This document shows, one piece after another, positions 10,272 through 20,211 of a stretch of 64,000 nucleotides of DNA. Position 1 is the stretch's first letter, and the number at the start of each line of letters is the position of its first letter. Source of the stretch: Flammeovirga sp. SJP92 (GTDB lineage: Bacteria; Bacteroidota; Bacteroidia; Cytophagales; Flammeovirgaceae); the NCBI RefSeq assembly GCF_001583495.1, contig NZ_LQAQ01000093.1:186001-250000 (forward strand), written 5' to 3'. The notes beneath the pieces are model-generated. The model was not told the DNA's origin, searched no databases, and was given only the letters and a program-made list of their open reading frames with translations. A program made the translations under genes and the position numbers.

Positions 10272-12509
10272 ATTACAAAGCACACTGATACTATCGGAAA
10301 CTTATTACTACTATTAATCAACAGCCTCTTGTTATTCACAGTAACAGGAGCATCAGCTAGCGGTGATCAAACAAACTTGAAAACGTCAAAAAGTAAAGTT
10401 GCAATTACTGATTCAATAACTGTATCCCAAAACGAATTAGAACAGCTTTATAAACAAAGACAATTTGATAGTTGTATCCAAACTTCTGAAAGGCTAATAA
10501 AAAAGTACCAACGCCAGTTGATGTACAAACCATTAGCCATGGTTTATCATGTCCAAGCCAAAGCATACCGAAGAACTCAAAAATACAAAGAAGGAATTAT
10601 CTCATCTAAAGCTAGTATCTACTGGGCTAATAAAAATAATCAGGCTGAATTTTTATCGATCTTACTTCTGGAAGTCGCTCGAAATAAAAAAGGATTGAAA
10701 CAGTACGGCGAAGCAATTGAAACCTATCAAAAAGCACTTGATTACAGTCAAAAGTATGGTGATTTTACCAGTGAGTCTATTGCTCTCAATAATATGGGGG
10801 CTATCTACAAAATTCAAGGTAAATACACGCATGCCATACAGTTTTACATCAAAGATGCTGAACTAAATAATAAGCTGAACCGACCAAAAGATTTAGCGAT
10901 TGCCTATAATAACATTGGCCAAATACATCTCCTTACTAGAGAACTTGAGTTAGCCAAGAGTTTTTTTAACCGCTCTAAAGATTTAAGACTAGAACTGAAT
11001 GATGAATATGGACTAGCTTTAGTTTCTAATAATCTTGGAGCTGTACATCACGAGCTTAAAGAATACGAAGAAGCTTTAGATCAGTTTTATGTAGCATTGG
11101 CTACTTTTGAAAAGTTTAATTCAAAATACAGAATTGGGGAGGTTTACCTCAATATCGCAGACATATTATTACTGCAAGAAAGATATAATGATGTTATTGA
11201 ATTTGGCAGACAAGGTAAAGAAATTTTTGAGGAAATAAATTCTGAAAGTGGAGTGCATAGAGCTAATCGAATTCAAGCAGAAGCTCATATGAATCTCCAT
11301 AGATATTCAACAGCATTAAGACTGCTAAACAGAACACTAGACTACTTTAACCAAGGTGAACATTTTGCTCCAGAGAGAAGAAATGTTTATCGACTTCTAG
11401 TACAAATCTATTCTACGCAGAAAAAATACCAAAAAGCATTTGAATGCCAAACAGTATTGCAGAAGATAGAAATGGACTTCACAGAAGAAGCAAATAAGAG
11501 AGATTTAGCAATCATCCATGAAAAATATAACAATAGAGATCAACTGTTGAAAATTGACAAGCTTCAGAAAGAAAAAGAGAGAAAAGAAGCCGCAATCCTT
11601 CATCAAAAGCAATTGAACTTCTCTTTTGCCTTGGTCATTGTTGTTTTGTCTTCATTTGGTATTTATATTCTTATCAACAATAAAAGATTAAGAAAGGCCC
11701 ATCAAAGGATTAGAAAGCAGAATAGAGAAATAAAAGATATACACGACGAATTGACAGACAGTTTACAATACGCTTCTAAAATTCAGCAATCTTTAAATAA
11801 CATTCCACAAGAAGTAAGTTCTTTCATACACGATTACTTTATACTATTGCGCCCTGCACAAAAAGTAAGTGGTGACGTTTATAATATCTCCATAGTTGAT
11901 CATAAAATCATTATTTCGATGATGGATTTTGCTGGTCATGGAGTTCCTGCTGCTTTGCTGGCTACTTTAGGGGTCAAAACTTTAAACCAAATCATTCAAG
12001 CTGGTATCACGTCTCCTGATAAAATTTTAACGGAGTTAGATGAGGTAATGAGTGAAGTCTTTGATCAGAATGAAGATATGGTAGGTATAGACATGGCCGT
12101 TGTTACCATTGATATGAATAGTCAGACCTTGACTTATTCAGGAGCAAGGAGACCTTTATTATATATTGAAAATGGAGAAAGTCATTATATCAAAGGAACG
12201 AAACGATCAGTGTGTGACTCTCTATCTCCATTCCAATATACTTTCCATAAACATACTATTCCTCTTTCTGAGGATCTTAAATTCTATTTATATTCTGACG
12301 GTTTCCCTGATCAATTTGGAGGAGCAAAGGAAAAGAAATTCCTTGAAAAAAATCTTCGTAATTTGATTATTGAAAACGCCGATGAGGATTGTACTACTCA
12401 GAAAAACAAAATTGAAAAAGAAAGACATCAATGGATGAATCCTGATCTGAAGACACAAAACAAACCTACAGATGACACTTTGGTGATGGGTTTTCATTTA
12501 AAAATCTAA
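10272..12509 (+). CDS. TPR protein with SpoIIE/PP2C-type phosphatase domain
   Basis: Membrane-anchored serine/threonine phosphatase of the SpoIIE/RsbU type with a tetratricopeptide sensor region. From the first conventional start (TTG at 10329, 726 residues) there are TPR repeats at about 35-370, one membrane helix at about 431-450, a coiled coil, and a PP2C-like SpoIIE domain at about 500-726 (SGDVYN near 516, DFAGHGVPAAL near 535). It probably acts in partner-switching or similar signalling. I extended the start to ATT at 10272 because the frame is open from there and supplies a full signal peptide (KHTDTIGN, then a leucine-rich run up to TGASASG). TTG cuts that helix in half, and no ATG exists in frame. 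An ATT start or a sequence error are both possible. Confidence 0.85.
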   Translation: MTKHTDTIGNLLLLLINSLLLFTVTGASASGDQTNLKTSKSKVAITDSITVSQNELEQLYKQRQFDSCIQTSERLIKKYQRQLMYKPLAMVYHVQAKAYRRTQKYKEGIISSKASIYWANKNNQAEFLSILLLEVARNKKGLKQYGEAIETYQKALDYSQKYGDFTSESIALNNMGAIYKIQGKYTHAIQFYIKDAELNNKLNRPKDLAIAYNNIGQIHLLTRELELAKSFFNRSKDLRLELNDEYGLALVSNNLGAVHHELKEYEEALDQFYVALATFEKFNSKYRIGEVYLNIADILLLQERYNDVIEFGRQGKEIFEEINSESGVHRANRIQAEAHMNLHRYSTALRLLNRTLDYFNQGEHFAPERRNVYRLLVQIYSTQKKYQKAFECQTVLQKIEMDFTEEANKRDLAIIHEKYNNRDQLLKIDKLQKEKERKEAAILHQKQLNFSFALVIVVLSSFGIYILINNKRLRKAHQRIRKQNREIKDIHDELTDSLQYASKIQQSLNNIPQEVSSFIHDYFILLRPAQKVSGDVYNISIVDHKIIISMMDFAGHGVPAALLATLGVKTLNQIIQAGITSPDKILTELDEVMSEVFDQNEDMVGIDMAVVTIDMNSQTLTYSGARRPLLYIENGESHYIKGTKRSVCDSLSPFQYTFHKHTIPLSEDLKFYLYSDGFPDQFGGAKEKKFLEKNLRNLIIENADEDCTTQKNKIEKERHQWMNPDLKTQNKPTDDTLVMGFHLKI

Positions 12510-12557
12510 TTAATTTTCTATTTTAGGTGATGTAACCGATTAAAAGCTGCATCATCT

Positions 12558-14057
12558 ATGAGTAAAACCAAACAATATATTCTTTCTTTAGATCAAGGTA
12601 CTACAAGTTCAAGAGCTATTCTTTTTGATAAAAAAGGCAAGATTGTCAACGCTGCTCAAAAAGAATTCAAACAATACTACCCCAAACCTGGATGGGTTGA
12701 GCATGACCCCAAAGAAATCTGGTCAACTCAAGCCGCTGTAGCCGCAGAATGTATTGCAAAAGAAGGATTGAATGGCTTGAATATAGCCGGTATTGGTATT
12801 ACAAATCAAAGAGAAACAACCGTTGTTTGGGATGCCTCAACCAATAAGCCTATTTATAATGCTATTGTTTGGCAAGACCGAAGAACATCCAAGTTTTGTG
12901 ACTCTCTTAAAAAAGAATATACAAAGATAATTCAAGATAAAACCGGGCTTATTATTGATGCTTATTTTTCTGCTAGCAAAATCCACTGGATTCTTGAAAA
13001 TGTAAAAGGAGCACGAAAGAAAGCTGAAAAAAGCCTTTTGCGTTTTGGCACCATAGACACTTGGCTGATCTGGCAATTCACACGAGGAAAAGCTTATGTC
13101 ACAGATGTTACAAATGCTAGCAGAACCATGCTCTTCAATATCCATACTTTAAAGTGGGACGATGAACTGCTCCGTATTTTTAATATTCCAAAGAGTATGT
13201 TGCCTGAAGTAAAAAGCAGTAGTGAAATTTACGCTCAAACAGCCACCACACTTTTTGCAAGTAAAATTCCTATTGCCGGTATTGCGGGAGATCAACAGGC
13301 CGCTCTTTTTGGGCAAATGTGTACCAATACAGGGATGGTCAAGAATACCTATGGAACAGGATGCTTCATCATGATGAATACCGGTAAAAAAGCTATTATT
13401 TCAAAACATAAACTCCTCACTACCATTGCATGGAAAATTGGAAATGATGTCAACTATGCATTAGAAGGGAGTGTCTTTGTTGCAGGAGCTGCAATTCAAT
13501 GGTTGAGAGATGGATTGGGTATTATCAAAAAAGCCCATCACAGTGAAAAAATTGCAAGAGAAGTTAAAGACAATGGAGGCGTTGTTTTTGTTCCGGCACT
13601 GACTGGACTTGGAGCACCTTATTGGGATCAATATGCAAGAGGAACTTTAGTTGGTATCACAAGAGGCACGCAAAAAGGTCATATCGTTAGAGCCACTTTA
13701 GAAGCAATTGCGTTTCAATCCCAAGATGTGATTGAAGCAATGCAGGCCGACACAAAAAAAGAAGCGAAAGAACTAAGAGTAGACGGTGGCGCATGTGCCA
13801 ATGATTTACTAATGCAAATTCAAAGTAATATTTCTAATATAGATGTGATTCGCCCAAAAATTCTTGAAACAACAGCAATGGGAGCCGCTTTCCTTGCAGG
13901 ATTGGCTGTGGGGTATTGGAATAACATTGATGAAATCAATAAAATATGGAAAATGGACAAGTCTTTTGAAAGTAATATGAATGAAAAAGAACGTTCGGCG
14001 TCTCGTAAATTATGGAAAAAAGCTATTAAAAGAAGTTTCAACTGGGAAACTGAATAG
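12558..14057 (+). CDS. glpK: Glycerol kinase
   Basis: Cytoplasmic FGGY-family kinase that converts glycerol and ATP to glycerol 3-phosphate. The 499 residues fit the family exactly: N-terminal phosphate loop [11 protein letters not shown] at 11-21, [13 protein letters not shown], the substrate segment ASRTMLFNI, the GYGTGCFI adenosine-binding signature, and [20 protein letters not shown]. It begins 48 bases after the phosphatase gene and could be cotranscribed with it. No glpF facilitator or glpD dehydrogenase is adjacent, which is a reduced arrangement compared with classic glp operons. Confidence 0.96.
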   Translation: MSKTKQYILSLDQGTTSSRAILFDKKGKIVNAAQKEFKQYYPKPGWVEHDPKEIWSTQAAVAAECIAKEGLNGLNIAGIGITNQRETTVVWDASTNKPIYNAIVWQDRRTSKFCDSLKKEYTKIIQDKTGLIIDAYFSASKIHWILENVKGARKKAEKSLLRFGTIDTWLIWQFTRGKAYVTDVTNASRTMLFNIHTLKWDDELLRIFNIPKSMLPEVKSSSEIYAQTATTLFASKIPIAGIAGDQQAALFGQMCTNTGMVKNTYGTGCFIMMNTGKKAIISKHKLLTTIAWKIGNDVNYALEGSVFVAGAAIQWLRDGLGIIKKAHHSEKIAREVKDNGGVVFVPALTGLGAPYWDQYARGTLVGITRGTQKGHIVRATLEAIAFQSQDVIEAMQADTKKEAKELRVDGGACANDLLMQIQSNISNIDVIRPKILETTAMGAAFLAGLAVGYWNNIDEINKIWKMDKSFESNMNEKERSASRKLWKKAIKRSFNWETE

Positions 14058-14060
14058 ATT

Positions 14061-14110
14061 AGTAACATTATATATTAATAGATGTAAAAGGTGTTACTTA
14101 CTATTTTTTA
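14061..14110 (+). terminator. Possible terminator after glpK
   Basis: AGTAACA (14061-14067) pairs with TGTTACT (14092-14098), with a long loop of 24 bases, and a T-rich run follows (TACTATTTTTT). The long loop makes this only a candidate. Confidence 0.4.
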
Positions 14111-14177
14111 ACAAAATTTTTAATAGATTTACTCTAACATTATAAATACGTACTTAACTACATAATATCTCAAAATA

Positions 14178-15371
14178 ATGACATTTAACTTTTTGAATGC
14201 AACTTGTAAAATTATGACCCTTGCATTCACTATCAACTTGCTGTATGGGTGTGGCAAAAGTTCTGAAACACAACAACAGAATCAATTACCACAGGTTGAA
14301 ATCCCTATTACCGAAGTAACCATTCAAGATGTTCCATTAACCAAAGAATTTGTGGGCCAAGTGTATGGTACAAAAGATATCCCTATTCGTTCCAGAGTAG
14401 AAGGATATTTGGAAGGAATATATTTTAAGGAAGGTAGTGAAGTCAAAAAGGGGCAATTACTTTATAAAGTTGATCCCAAACAATATGCTGCCAATGTGGC
14501 AATGAGAGAAGGGCAATTAGCTGAAGCTAAGGTAACTTTAATTCGTGCTTCTAATGATTTAGATCGTATTCAGCCACTTGCTGAGCAGAATGCTGTTTCG
14601 AAATCTGACTTAGATGCTGCTTTAGCAGAAAAAGGTGCATCTGAATCAATGGTTGCTGCTGCTGAAGCAAACCTTCGAATGGCACAAATTGAATTAGGCT
14701 ATACAAGAATCGCTTCTCCGATCAGCGGAATTATTGGTAAAACAGAAGCTAAAGTGGGAGAATTTGTTGGGAAAGATCCTAACCCAGTGATATTAAATAC
14801 TGTTTCCAGAATTGACTCTGTTAACGTTCGTTTCTTTATTAATGAAAATGATTATCTAAGATTAGCGAGATACGCAGTAGCTCAAGAAAAATCTGGTAAG
14901 AGAAATGAAAAAGCCGATGATCAGCCAAAAGACAACCTTGATTTAATATTCTCAGATAATACCGTTTACAAGCACAAAGGACATTTTGATTTTATTGATA
15001 GAAGTGTTGATGCAAACACAGGTGCTATCCTTATCCAGGCTACTTTCCCAAATGTAGACGGTTTGATCAGACCTGGTCAATTTGCTAAGGTTCGTTCAGT
15101 GATTGATATCGTACATGATGGAATTCTCGTTCCTCAAAGAGCTGTTATGGAGTTCCAAGGACGATACTCAGTTTACGTTGTAGATGAAACTGGTAAAGTA
15201 GCACAAAGAAGTATTGAATTAGCAAGACATGCTTATAAAGATTACTTCCTTGTAAGGTCAGGCCTTAAAAAAGGAGAAAAAATTGTTTTGGAAGGACTAC
15301 AAAAAGTTCAAGAAGGAGCAACAATTAAATACAAAGTAGTTCAATTCGAATCACAGTACGAAGGAGTATAA
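14178..15371 (+). CDS. RND efflux periplasmic adaptor (AcrA/MexA-like lipoprotein)
   Basis: Membrane-fusion protein joining an RND pump to its outer-membrane channel. The 397 residues begin with a lipoprotein signal with lipobox LLYG-Cys25. Next come a lipoyl half-motif (RVEGYLEGIYFKEGSEVKKG), a helical hairpin at about 90-165, the second lipoyl half (GYTRIASPISGIIGKTEAKVG), a beta-barrel region and a membrane-proximal C-terminus. It is the first gene of a three-gene operon, and its stop overlaps the permease ATG by one base (TAATG). No regulator gene (TetR, MarR or two-component) is beside it, so the inducer is unknown. Confidence 0.94.
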   Translation: MTFNFLNATCKIMTLAFTINLLYGCGKSSETQQQNQLPQVEIPITEVTIQDVPLTKEFVGQVYGTKDIPIRSRVEGYLEGIYFKEGSEVKKGQLLYKVDPKQYAANVAMREGQLAEAKVTLIRASNDLDRIQPLAEQNAVSKSDLDAALAEKGASESMVAAAEANLRMAQIELGYTRIASPISGIIGKTEAKVGEFVGKDPNPVILNTVSRIDSVNVRFFINENDYLRLARYAVAQEKSGKRNEKADDQPKDNLDLIFSDNTVYKHKGHFDFIDRSVDANTGAILIQATFPNVDGLIRPGQFAKVRSVIDIVHDGILVPQRAVMEFQGRYSVYVVDETGKVAQRSIELARHAYKDYFLVRSGLKKGEKIVLEGLQKVQEGATIKYKVVQFESQYEGV

Positions 15372-18300
15372 TGAGCAAGGAACAAATAAAATCAAACTTT
15401 TTTGTGAGGCGACCAATTGTCGCCATGGTCATTGCCATTATTATGACCATCGTCGGTGCTGTTTCAATTACAGGGCTTCCAATTGAACAGTATCCTAACT
15501 TGACTCCTCCTATTGTAAAAATTAGTGCAACTTATACAGGAGCAAGTGCATTAAACGTAGAGCAATCAGTTGCTACTCCATTAGAACAAGAGATCAATGG
15601 TGTAGAAAATATGATCTATATGAAGTCCATCAACTCCAATGATGGTACTCTACAAATTCAGACATCATTTGATATTGGTACTGACCCTGATATGAGTACA
15701 GTATTTACACAAAACCGTGTTGCTACTGCCACTCCTAAACTACCTGAAGGTGTAAAAAGAACAGGTGTAAAAACAGAAAAGTCATTACCTAACATTTTGA
15801 TGCTAATCACACTAACCTCTCCTGATGGTAGGTTTGACCAAAACTTCTTAGGTAACTACTCTTTGATCAATATTAAAGATGTATTGGCAAGAACTAAAGG
15901 TGTTGGTAGTGTATCCGTATTAGGTACTTCAGATTATTCGATGCGTATCTGGGTTAAACCTGATCGATTAGCAAAATTGAATTTGACAATACCTGAGATT
16001 ACAACTGCTGTCAATAATCAAAACGTCATTGTCCCGGGTGGTAAATTTGGAGCAGAACCCGCTCCAAAGGGAACTGAATTTACTTATACAGTACTTCTTC
16101 CTGACCGTCTTCAATCTGAAGAAGAATTTGGAAATATTGTAGTAAGAACCAACAAAGATGGTAGTCAAGTTCTTTTAAGTGATGTTGCTCGTATTGAACT
16201 TGGTGTAGAAACCTATTCTGCATTTACACGTCTGAATGGAGCTAATTGTGCAGTAATCGCCGTTTATCAAGCTCCAGGTTCAAATGCGGTGGCATTGGCA
16301 GAAGAAATGATCACGAAGATGGATGCTTTAAAAGAAGATTTCCCTAATGGAATCGCATACGAAGTATCCCTTGACTCTACCAAACCTATTACAGCAGGTA
16401 TCAATGAAATCATTGAAACATTATTTATTGCCTTATTATTAGTAGTACTTGTTGTATATGTTTTCATCCAAGACTGGAGAGCAACCTTAGTACCTACCAT
16501 GGCGATCCCTGTTTCTTTGGTAGCAGCATTTATGCTGTTCCCTCTATTAGGTTTTACCATCAACGTATTATCATTATTAGGTCTAGTACTCGCCATCGGT
16601 ATTGTAGTGGATGACGCCATTGTAGTAGTAGATGCTGTACAAGTTTATATAGAAGAAGGATACAGTCCTAAAGATGCAACTAATAAAGCAATGAGTGAGG
16701 TAACCGCGCCAGTAATTGCCACTACTTTAGTACTTGTTGCGGTATTTATTCCTGTAGCGGGTATGGCGGGTATCACCGGTCGACTTTACCAGCAGTTTGC
16801 TATCACTGTAGCCGTTTCTGTTTGTTTCTCTTCACTAAATGCCTTGACATTATCTCCTGCACTTTGTGGATTGATCTTAAGAAAGAAAGAACCTGTTGGC
16901 GGACCTTTAGGAGCATTTTTCAAAGTTTTCAATAATGTCTTTGATCGTTCCACTACATCTTATCTTAGCGTTACCAAAATTGCAACTCGTAAAATATTGA
17001 TGAGCTGCCTTTTCATTGGCGGTACATTATTAGCAGCAGGCTGGCTAGGTGTAAAAGTTCCTGTAGGATTTATTCCAGAAGAAGATCAAGGTTATATCTT
17101 TATCAACGCCCAACTACCAGTGGCATCTTCTCTACAAAGAACAAATGATTTAGCCTATAAAATTGAGAAAATTGCTTCTCAAGTAGAAGAAATAGAGATG
17201 AACACTACTGTAGCAGGTTACTCTCTTCTATCAAGTAGTATGTCAACCAATTCTGCTTTCTTCTTCGTTACGCTCAAAAACTGGGATGAAAGAGAACTAA
17301 CCGCAAAACAAGTAGTACAGAAACTAAACTACTTATTTGCTACACAAATTACCGAAGCAAAAGTATTTGCCTTTGGACCTCCTGCCATCCCTGGTTTAGG
17401 TAACGGCTCAGGTTTCAGTATTATGGTACAAGATAAAGGAGGTAACACTCCTGACTATTTAGCTAATTACACCAATGAGTTCATAAGAGCAGCCAATGCA
17501 AGGCCAGAAATTGGAATGGCATTCACCACATTTGAATCAAGTGTTCCTCAACGTTTTATTGATATCAACAGAGATAAAATTCTAAAACTTGGGGTCAACC
17601 TGAATGATGTCTATACTACTTTTGCCGCCTTCCTTGGAGGTTCTTACATCAATGATTTCAACAGATTTGGTCGTCTTTATAGAGCGTATGTGCAAGCAGA
17701 GCCTGAATACAGAAATGATGAAAAACAATTAGATATGTTTTATGTCAAATCTTCAAATGGCTCCAATGTTCCACTTTCAACACTTGTGACCGTTGAAAAA
17801 ATAAGTGGTCCTGAATATACCAATAGATTTAACCTTCTTAGATCCGTGGAAGTAACAGGCTCTCCTGCTCCTGGATTTAGTTCTGGACAAGCAATGGATG
17901 CACTCGAAGAAGTAGCCAAAGAAGTACTTCCTGACAACATGACGTATGCGTGGAACGGTATGTCTTACCAAGAGAAAAAGGCATCAGGATCAGTATTCAT
18001 CATATTTGCTTTCTCTTTACTATTCGTATTCTTAATTCTTGCAGCTCAGTATGAATCATGGTCAATGCCTTTCAGTATTCTACTGGGAACACCTTTCGCT
18101 ATATTTGGTGCCTTTCTAATGATATGGGTTGCCAGATTCTTTAGTGAAAGTTATGAGAATAATATTTTCGCACAGATCTCACTGGTAATGTTAATTGCCA
18201 TGGCAGCGAAAAATGCCATTCTGATCGTAGAATTCGCAAAACTGAAATTTGATGAAGGCTTATCATTATTTGATGCGGCTATCAAATCTGCCGAACTACG

Positions 18301-18538
18301 TTTCAGACCTATTCTAATGACTGCTTTCTCATTTATCCTTGGTGTACTTCCACTTGTAATCGCTACAGGGTCAGGTGCAGAAGCTAGAAAAGTAATGGGA
18401 ATGGCACTTCTTGGAGGTATGGGAATGGCTACAATTTTAGGTCTTTTCTTATATCCAATGCTATTCGTGCTCGTAGGTAAAATTGCGAAATATGAGGAAA
18501 AAAGAGAGAAAGAAATTCAAACTAACGGAGAGGCATAA
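15371..18538 (+). CDS. RND multidrug efflux permease (AcrB/MexB-like)
   Basis: Inner-membrane proton-driven drug exporter of the HAE-1 RND class. The 1055-residue length is typical. There is an N-terminal helix after FFVRRPIVAMV, two large periplasmic loops, and 12 membrane helices in two sets. The paired aspartates that relay protons lie in GIVVDDAIVVVD near residue 413, and a lysine in MAAKNAILIVEFAK is in the second half. It overlaps the adaptor by one base and is followed 3 bases later by the outer-membrane channel gene, so the three form a complete tripartite pump. The substrates cannot be deduced. Confidence 0.96.
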   Translation: MSKEQIKSNFFVRRPIVAMVIAIIMTIVGAVSITGLPIEQYPNLTPPIVKISATYTGASALNVEQSVATPLEQEINGVENMIYMKSINSNDGTLQIQTSFDIGTDPDMSTVFTQNRVATATPKLPEGVKRTGVKTEKSLPNILMLITLTSPDGRFDQNFLGNYSLINIKDVLARTKGVGSVSVLGTSDYSMRIWVKPDRLAKLNLTIPEITTAVNNQNVIVPGGKFGAEPAPKGTEFTYTVLLPDRLQSEEEFGNIVVRTNKDGSQVLLSDVARIELGVETYSAFTRLNGANCAVIAVYQAPGSNAVALAEEMITKMDALKEDFPNGIAYEVSLDSTKPITAGINEIIETLFIALLLVVLVVYVFIQDWRATLVPTMAIPVSLVAAFMLFPLLGFTINVLSLLGLVLAIGIVVDDAIVVVDAVQVYIEEGYSPKDATNKAMSEVTAPVIATTLVLVAVFIPVAGMAGITGRLYQQFAITVAVSVCFSSLNALTLSPALCGLILRKKEPVGGPLGAFFKVFNNVFDRSTTSYLSVTKIATRKILMSCLFIGGTLLAAGWLGVKVPVGFIPEEDQGYIFINAQLPVASSLQRTNDLAYKIEKIASQVEEIEMNTTVAGYSLLSSSMSTNSAFFFVTLKNWDERELTAKQVVQKLNYLFATQITEAKVFAFGPPAIPGLGNGSGFSIMVQDKGGNTPDYLANYTNEFIRAANARPEIGMAFTTFESSVPQRFIDINRDKILKLGVNLNDVYTTFAAFLGGSYINDFNRFGRLYRAYVQAEPEYRNDEKQLDMFYVKSSNGSNVPLSTLVTVEKISGPEYTNRFNLLRSVEVTGSPAPGFSSGQAMDALEEVAKEVLPDNMTYAWNGMSYQEKKASGSVFIIFAFSLLFVFLILAAQYESWSMPFSILLGTPFAIFGAFLMIWVARFFSESYENNIFAQISLVMLIAMAAKNAILIVEFAKLKFDEGLSLFDAAIKSAELRFRPILMTAFSFILGVLPLVIATGSGAEARKVMGMALLGGMGMATILGLFLYPMLFVLVGKIAKYEEKREKEIQTNGEA

Positions 18539-18541
18539 ATC

Positions 18542-19978
18542 ATGAAAAATTTAATTATATCAAATAGAAACCGTCTCCTAGTCAGTTGCCTTGTTTTACT
18601 CTCCTTATGGGGCTGTAAAATGGGTAAGAATTATGAGGCTCCCGACATCAATGCTCCTTCTGAATATCGTTTCGGAGTAGATACTCTTGTTTCTACAGAA
18701 AATGATACTATAGGCTGGTGGACATTAATTCAAGACAAAGTTTTAGACAGTCTGATTGTTGTTGCATTAGAAAACAATCAGGATGTTAAAGTTGCAATGC
18801 AAAGAATTATTGAAGCTGAAAAACTTTACAGAATCCAGAAAGTAAATACTCGTCCTCAATTTGGGTATGATGGTAATTATACTTACGGAAACTACGGTGG
18901 TTTTGTACTACCTGATGGAGCAAATGGTAATTATTTCGCAGGAGCTTCTTTAAATTGGGAAATTGACCTTTGGGGTAAAAATAAAAGACTTTCAGAAGCC
19001 GCTAATGCTAATTACCTAGGAACTGTTTATGGTCTTAGAGCTGTTCAGATAAGTCTCATTTCAGAAGTCACAGCAGCTTATGTTCAATTGCTTGAAAATA
19101 GAGCTAGTCTTGTTGTTGCTCAAGAAACTTTAGCCTCAAGAGACAGCTCAATGATCATTATGGAAGCACGCTATAAGCAAGGTACTATTCCAGAACTTGA
19201 TCTTAATCAGGCACAAATTCAACAGGCAATTGCAGAAAGTAGTGTTCCAATTTATAAAAGAGGTGTTGCTTTAGCAGAAAACCTACTATCTGTGTTGATT
19301 GGCACAAGTTCAAAAGGTTTTGTTGGAGGGTTAGCATTAGAAAATCAAATCAAGTCCCCTGTTATTCCTGCTGGAATTCCTTCTGATTTATTGAAAAGAA
19401 GACCAGATATCTTAAGAGCAGAGCAAGCAATTGTAGCTCAAAATGCTCAAGTTGGAGCAGCAATCGCTAATCGTTTTCCTACAATCAGTATAACTGGAGC
19501 AGGAGGACTGGCCTCACAAGCATTAAATACGGCAACAAGTGGACCTGCAGAAGCTTGGAATATTGGTGCTGGTTTAACTGGACCATTATTTCAATGGGGA
19601 AGAAATAAAAGACAAGTTGAAGTTGAAAAGGCAAAACTTGAAGCTTCTATACAAGAATATGAAAGAAGTGCACTAGTTGCCTTTAGAGAAGTTGAGGATG
19701 CTTTAGCTTCTATTCAGTTTTATGAAGAAGAACGTATAGCAAGAGAAAAGCATACTAAAGCAGCTCTTAATGCAGAATACCTTTCTAAACAAAGATATGA
19801 CAGAGGTGTAACCAGTTACTTGGAATACCTTGAGCAACAAAGACAAGCTTTCGATGCGGAATTAAACCTTGTAAAGGTTCAAAGTAATATTTTAGCATCA
19901 TATATTCAATTGTACAAAGCCTTAGGTGGTGGCTGGATCACTCCTCAAGAGCAACAAGATGCTCAGGGCAATAATTAA
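18542..19978 (+). CDS. Outer-membrane efflux channel (TolC/OprM, NodT family)
   Basis: Third part of the RND pump, a trimeric outer-membrane duct. The 478 residues start with a lipoprotein signal with lipobox SLWG-Cys25, then the OprM-type opening (MGKNYEAPD), and two repeated OEP units with long coiled-coil helices. The motif PSDLLKRRPDILRAEQAI is diagnostic of NodT-family channels. The spacing of 3 bases from the permease and a strong terminator afterwards define the end of the operon. Confidence 0.95.
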   Translation: MKNLIISNRNRLLVSCLVLLSLWGCKMGKNYEAPDINAPSEYRFGVDTLVSTENDTIGWWTLIQDKVLDSLIVVALENNQDVKVAMQRIIEAEKLYRIQKVNTRPQFGYDGNYTYGNYGGFVLPDGANGNYFAGASLNWEIDLWGKNKRLSEAANANYLGTVYGLRAVQISLISEVTAAYVQLLENRASLVVAQETLASRDSSMIIMEARYKQGTIPELDLNQAQIQQAIAESSVPIYKRGVALAENLLSVLIGTSSKGFVGGLALENQIKSPVIPAGIPSDLLKRRPDILRAEQAIVAQNAQVGAAIANRFPTISITGAGGLASQALNTATSGPAEAWNIGAGLTGPLFQWGRNKRQVEVEKAKLEASIQEYERSALVAFREVEDALASIQFYEEERIAREKHTKAALNAEYLSKQRYDRGVTSYLEYLEQQRQAFDAELNLVKVQSNILASYIQLYKALGGGWITPQEQQDAQGNN

Positions 19979-20002
19979 ACACAGGTAATTATTGAATATA
20001 AA

Positions 20003-20035
20003 AAAATGGAGTAGGCTTTAAGTCTACTCCATTTT
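20003..20035. terminator. Terminator after the efflux operon
   Basis: Perfect 12-bp stem AAAATGGAGTAG (20003-20014) with CTACTCCATTTT (20024-20035), with a 9-base loop. It has T-runs on both strands, so it may also stop transcription from the convergent sulfotransferase gene. Confidence 0.9.
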
Positions 20036-20211
20036 TTATACTTAATTTATTTTTAAGTACTAAGCCGAAAATAAATGATAATTAATTCGTAATTATTTTT
20101 TGTGAGTACAACGCGAAAAAACGCATAAATAGTGGTTCTATTTAAAGTTTTTGGAAGGCAGTAATCAAAAAAAATAATATGAATTAGTGTTATTTATTTT
20201 TGTCTTAGTAC

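Noticed and set aside
16267-16620. 117-codon ORF opposite the RND permease
   Set aside because: It lies opposite a conserved membrane segment and has low-complexity Asn/Thr composition.
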